The notes under the pieces are model-generated. The model ran no database searches. It was not told the origin of the DNA and saw only the letters and a list, made by a program, of their open reading frames with translations. From Saccharomycopsis malanga (lineage: Eukaryota > Ascomycota > Saccharomycetes > Ascoideales > Saccharomycopsidaceae), in the NCBI GenBank assembly GCA_004014935.1, contig CP025323.1, positions 1,922,001-1,986,000 of the forward strand: a stretch of 64,000 nucleotides of DNA, given 5' to 3'. Positions 61,203 through 64,000 of the stretch are shown here, in pieces (positions within the stretch are counted from its first letter, which is position 1; every line of letters begins with the position of its first letter). A program made the position numbers and the translations under genes.

Positions 61203-61502
61203 TACATACAGGATACGTGCATTTATTGGTATGGACCAAAGTCTAGACAACAGGTAGTGTGTAGCACTGGAGGAAAGAACAAGATTTTGCGGTTACCAAG
61301 AGGCCACTGTCTGGTTGTTTGGGGGCCAGAAAGGCGGCTAAGAGTCGTATATGCCATTACCAAGAGTGAGACACACGTAAAGCCTGGCTATGCAGATTTT
61401 TCTTGGTCAGATTTGCTGAAAATCTTTCATATACACCAAGCAAATATAGAGGAAACCACAGTTTATACTGTTCCCTTGCATAATGTAAAATCCTCCAACT
61501 AG
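61203..61502 (+). CDS. Possible terminal exon or small gene, unrecognised
   Basis: An open frame of 99 codons without a usable ATG at its left side. It contains VCSTGGKNKILRLPRGHCLV, VWGPERRLRVVYAITKSETH and GYADFSWSDLLKIFHIHQAN. The composition is more protein-like than other frames in this region. It might be the last exon of a spliced gene, but I cannot find a convincing donor or first exon, and I recognise no family. Confidence 0.2.
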   Translation, partial: YIQDTCIYWYGPKSRQQVVCSTGGKNKILRLPRGHCLVVWGPERRLRVVYAITKSETHVKPGYADFSWSDLLKIFHIHQANIEETTVYTVPLHNVKSSN

Positions 61503-63718
61503 TCGTGCAGAATTGCAATCACGAGCAGAAAGGCAACATGTCTTCAAGAACCAGTGATACAGGTTCGTAACTACAAGCTCTATATTGGATAGATACCGTT
61601 GAGTCTTTATTTGCCAAAGTGCAGTCTACTAGATATTCCCCAAAGATTGTTGCATCGCAATTGCTTTGGACAAATTAATGCTTGATGAGCCTAGGCTCAA
61701 CCGATCAAATGGGATCTACAGAATGCCTGATTCCTTAGAATAAGTGGAGCCAGCATCGTAATAAAGTGACAGTAAATGTTTGGCAAATGTTCAGTATGGA
61801 TATGTTTTGCACGGCATGGATATGTACGGAGCTGCAAGCCGCGCTTCAAGAGATGCAAAACATGTTTGAGAGGCACAGCATCTGGCAGCAGACGATGATC
61901 TCCAATGTGATAGGATGACCAATAAGTGGCAATAATATGGAATAACTTGTGATGGGTTTATTAAATGAGCATATGTGATAAATTGATAAATGTAGTGACT
62001 AAATATAGTGACTAAATCTAGTAGTGACTAAGTGTAGTGACTAAATTGAGTGAAAATTGCACAATTCTTTTAAGTAAAGTGTGAAAATCAAAAGTTTAGG
62101 ATCGTTTAAGACAATGGCTCGTAATTCATTCTATTGTTGCAACACACAGAAATAGCTGCCTGGCCCGATATGGGCTTATTAGGCAGGCTGATAAATTGGT
62201 GCTTGATCTGCCCTATTTTCCAATTTTCAAACAGCAGCGCTGATCTCTGGGCTTAATTGTTTATTTGACACAACTCGGGAGCGTACATTTTATGGTGTGT
62301 GGCTAGTATTTTTAGTACAAGTATGCTATTTTAATACTAGTAGTTAATTACGAATGGGCTTTTTACAGTGATAATTAACAGTTTGTCAGACATTATTATT
62401 GGCATAGTGGCCGGGGAGAGCATTTTGCCACGAATTTTCTTTTTTCTCAATAATTAATGGCCTTATTTTTTTTTTTTACTTTTTCGACTAGTTTATCAGA
62501 TGGATAATAGAATGTCTCTGTTTAAACTCTGCACCGATCAAACTAAAACCCTTTGCTACGATAGATGACTGGCCATTGTCTTGGACTAGAGGGCAATGCG
62601 GGAAAGCCACTTGGAGCCGGGCTGGGATCGGAGAGTACTGTGTGGCCGAGAGGAATATACAATAAGATGGAGGACTATTATGATAACCACTATGGAAAAG
62701 GAGCCTTAATACCGAACAGGTCTGGGAAGGAGTAAGTGACGGCGAGAGTTACTGTACATGGAGGGGCCGCGGAGAGTTTCTAGGGTTTGGAGACCACATG
62801 CAAGAAAATTTGGGAATCTTGCATGTGCATGTCTACAGAAGATCAACGAAGGAAAGCACAAGAGAGACAGAAATAGCAGTGCAGGGCAGGGCAGTGCAGG
62901 GCGTGACACTGCCTAAAGACCAGCCAAAAAGGCAAGCCAAAAGGCAAACCAAAAGGCAAACCAAGAGACAAACCAGTGAGAGTTTGGAGGATTAAACTTT
63001 TTTTGCTTCATGCATGCACGTTGATGTAACATGCTGCGTATGCATGCATGAGAATGCCTCGAGGAATTTTTATTATTATTATTTATTTATTTATTCATTT
63101 ATTTTTTTTTCCATTTTTTTTTTTTTGGACTTACGGCCTTGTATAGATGTAATGGGATGTAAAGAATTTGAGGTTTGTAGGACAGAGTGTAGAACTGGAA
63201 TGGGACGAAGAAATGTAGGGAGAGCCAAGAAGAACGGGCAAATAGGCGAGGGTGTAGATTAACAACTAGTTAGGCGAAAGGTGGAAAGAAAAGTTGCTTG
63301 GAGGGAGTGGGGGCGTAAATGGAAGAACGAACAGGCGACTAGATCAAATAGACTGACATCTGCGGATTGCAAGTAATGAAGAGGGCAATTAAAGTTTGAG
63401 AATTCCATTGATTGTAGAGAGAAGGACGATAGATAATGAGGGCTAAGCACGTAGAGACGGTTAAGAAACTTGACAAGACAAGACAAGAGGACCTAGAAGA
63501 CGGAAAAAAGTAAATCGGGCCATTTGAAACATTGATTCTGTTAATCAATTTGTTCTTGTGCCCGGCAGTCTGGCTTGATTTGCAATTTGCATCCACACTT
63601 GTGACGGGGCAACTTTTGGCAGTAGAAAATTTTCTGTGCTGAGGTTATTTTTCAACTTTTCCAGATATTTCAGCAGGCCTGTTTGTATCTGGTCTCTGAG
63701 AGTATTGATATAGTTGCC
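61503..63718. other. Right-end gene-poor region
   Basis: About 2.2 kb without a convincing gene. It holds a TAGTGACTAAAT short tandem (about 61985-62045), a GCAGGGCAGG run (62881-62902), a GGCAAACCAAAA 12-bp tandem (62921-62976) and long T tracts and TATT microsatellite sequence (63068-63126). Purine-rich, UTR-like sequence (63180-63500) precedes the open frame at the edge, as seen in long 5' regions of regulatory genes. Confidence 0.5.
62921..62976. repeat. 12-bp purine-rich tandem repeat
   Basis: About four units of CAAACCAAAAGG with variants (CAAGCCAAAAGG, CAAACCAAGAGA). Confidence 0.8.
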
Positions 63719-64000
63719 ATGATTACGGCCATGGATCATAATACGGTTAAACAATGGTTCAAGTCGGTGTTTCTTGAGCAAGGAGACGAAAAGGGTTGGA
63801 GATGGAGTTGTTATAGTGGCGGTGGTCATTCTAAGAATGATGAGAATGATAAAACTTATAAAAAGTATAATAATTGTAAGACTTACAAAAGTAATTATAA
63901 GCATAACAAGAATAATAAGAATGATAGAAATGATAAAAAGTACAAAAACTACAAAAACTACAAAACCTTCAAAACCTTCAAAACCTTCAAAAACACCAAA
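63719..64000 (+). CDS. Partial open frame running off the right edge, Asn/Lys/Tyr-rich
   Basis: From the ATG at 63719 (or 63731) the plus frame stays open to the window end: MITAMDHNTVKQWFKSVFLE, then QGDEKGWRWSCYSGGGHSKN and an Asn/Lys/Tyr-rich low-complexity stretch. The frame is open back to 63626. The residues just before and after the ATG (VAMITAMDHNTVKQWF) fit the helix 2-3 pattern of homeodomains (LALxTGLxxxQVKxWF). However, the usual Asn after WF is absent. A polypyrimidine CAG at 63664 could be an acceptor. The overlapping minus frame is an alternative. Neither is proven. Confidence 0.3.
   Translation, partial: MITAMDHNTVKQWFKSVFLEQGDEKGWRWSCYSGGGHSKNDENDKTYKKYNNCKTYKSNYKHNKNNKNDRNDKKYKNYKNYKTFKTFKTFKNTK

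Noticed and set aside
63545-63904. 119-codon minus-strand frame with an N-terminal hydrophobic stretch
   Set aside because: Overlaps the plus-strand edge frame; the hydrophobic stretch is just the complement of Asn/Lys-rich repeats. Left undecided but not called.

Overview
The window is nuclear DNA of a budding yeast of the CUG-Ser clade (the Candida/Debaryomyces side of Saccharomycotina). Three things point there. Nearly every gene has a recognisable Saccharomycotina relative. Many genes carry one or two short introns with GTRNGT donors and a (T)ACTAAC branch site. The rare in-frame CTG codons fit serine better than leucine at conserved positions, most clearly codon 39 of RIB7 (YAQ-CUG-VDSR, where relatives have S). 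The species cannot be named from this sequence; a class I photolyase is present.

Gene layout, left to right. 1-10 kb: a Ser/Ala/Gln-rich partial protein, photolyase PHR1, an LRR-RING protein and ETF-alpha, all on minus. 9.6-21.6 kb: UBX4, NPC2, ARC40, PRE8, a small cytochrome-b5-like protein (minus), LYC1-like acetyltransferase and the three-exon YOS1. 21.7-30.9 kb: VPS38 (minus, spliced), KAR2, a spliced LEE1-like CCCH zinc-finger gene (minus) and COX6 (minus). 31.3-40.5 kb: LST7, CAF16, a PFK2/FBPase2-like gene (minus), CIN4 (spliced), a CENP-W-like gene (minus), ASC1 (minus, three exons, snR24 in intron 2) and MED11 (spliced). 42.7-60.5 kb: RAD3 with a 5-nt first coding exon, an intron-bearing tRNA-Arg(CCG), MRM1 (minus), MRP51, HIS3 (minus), a Ser-rich unknown gene (minus), SPT10 and RIB7. 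The last 3.5 kb holds no convincing complete gene; an open frame runs off the right edge. These are mostly single-copy housekeeping genes from unrelated pathways, with no operon logic. Several divergent pairs (COX6/LST7, ASC1/MED11, PFK2-like/CIN4) share short promoters, and seven genes have a CACGTG palindrome about 100-170 bp before the start codon.

The most unusual feature is in the intergenic DNA. A tRNA-like short interspersed repeat (here called family S) occurs in about 17 full, truncated or rearranged copies, all outside genes. Its head has RNA polymerase III A-box-like sequences, its middle a weak B-box, and its end an ATT-rich tail. Three copies are bounded by 10-14 bp imperfect target-site duplications, as expected of a SINE moved by a LINE-type reverse transcriptase. 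A second non-coding repeat (family R, about 280-390 bp) is linked to S in tandem or composite blocks at 11.3, 16.6-17.8, 41.0-42.5 and 48.2 kb. Many gaps also carry minisatellites. No LTR element, virus-like element or CRISPR array was recognised.
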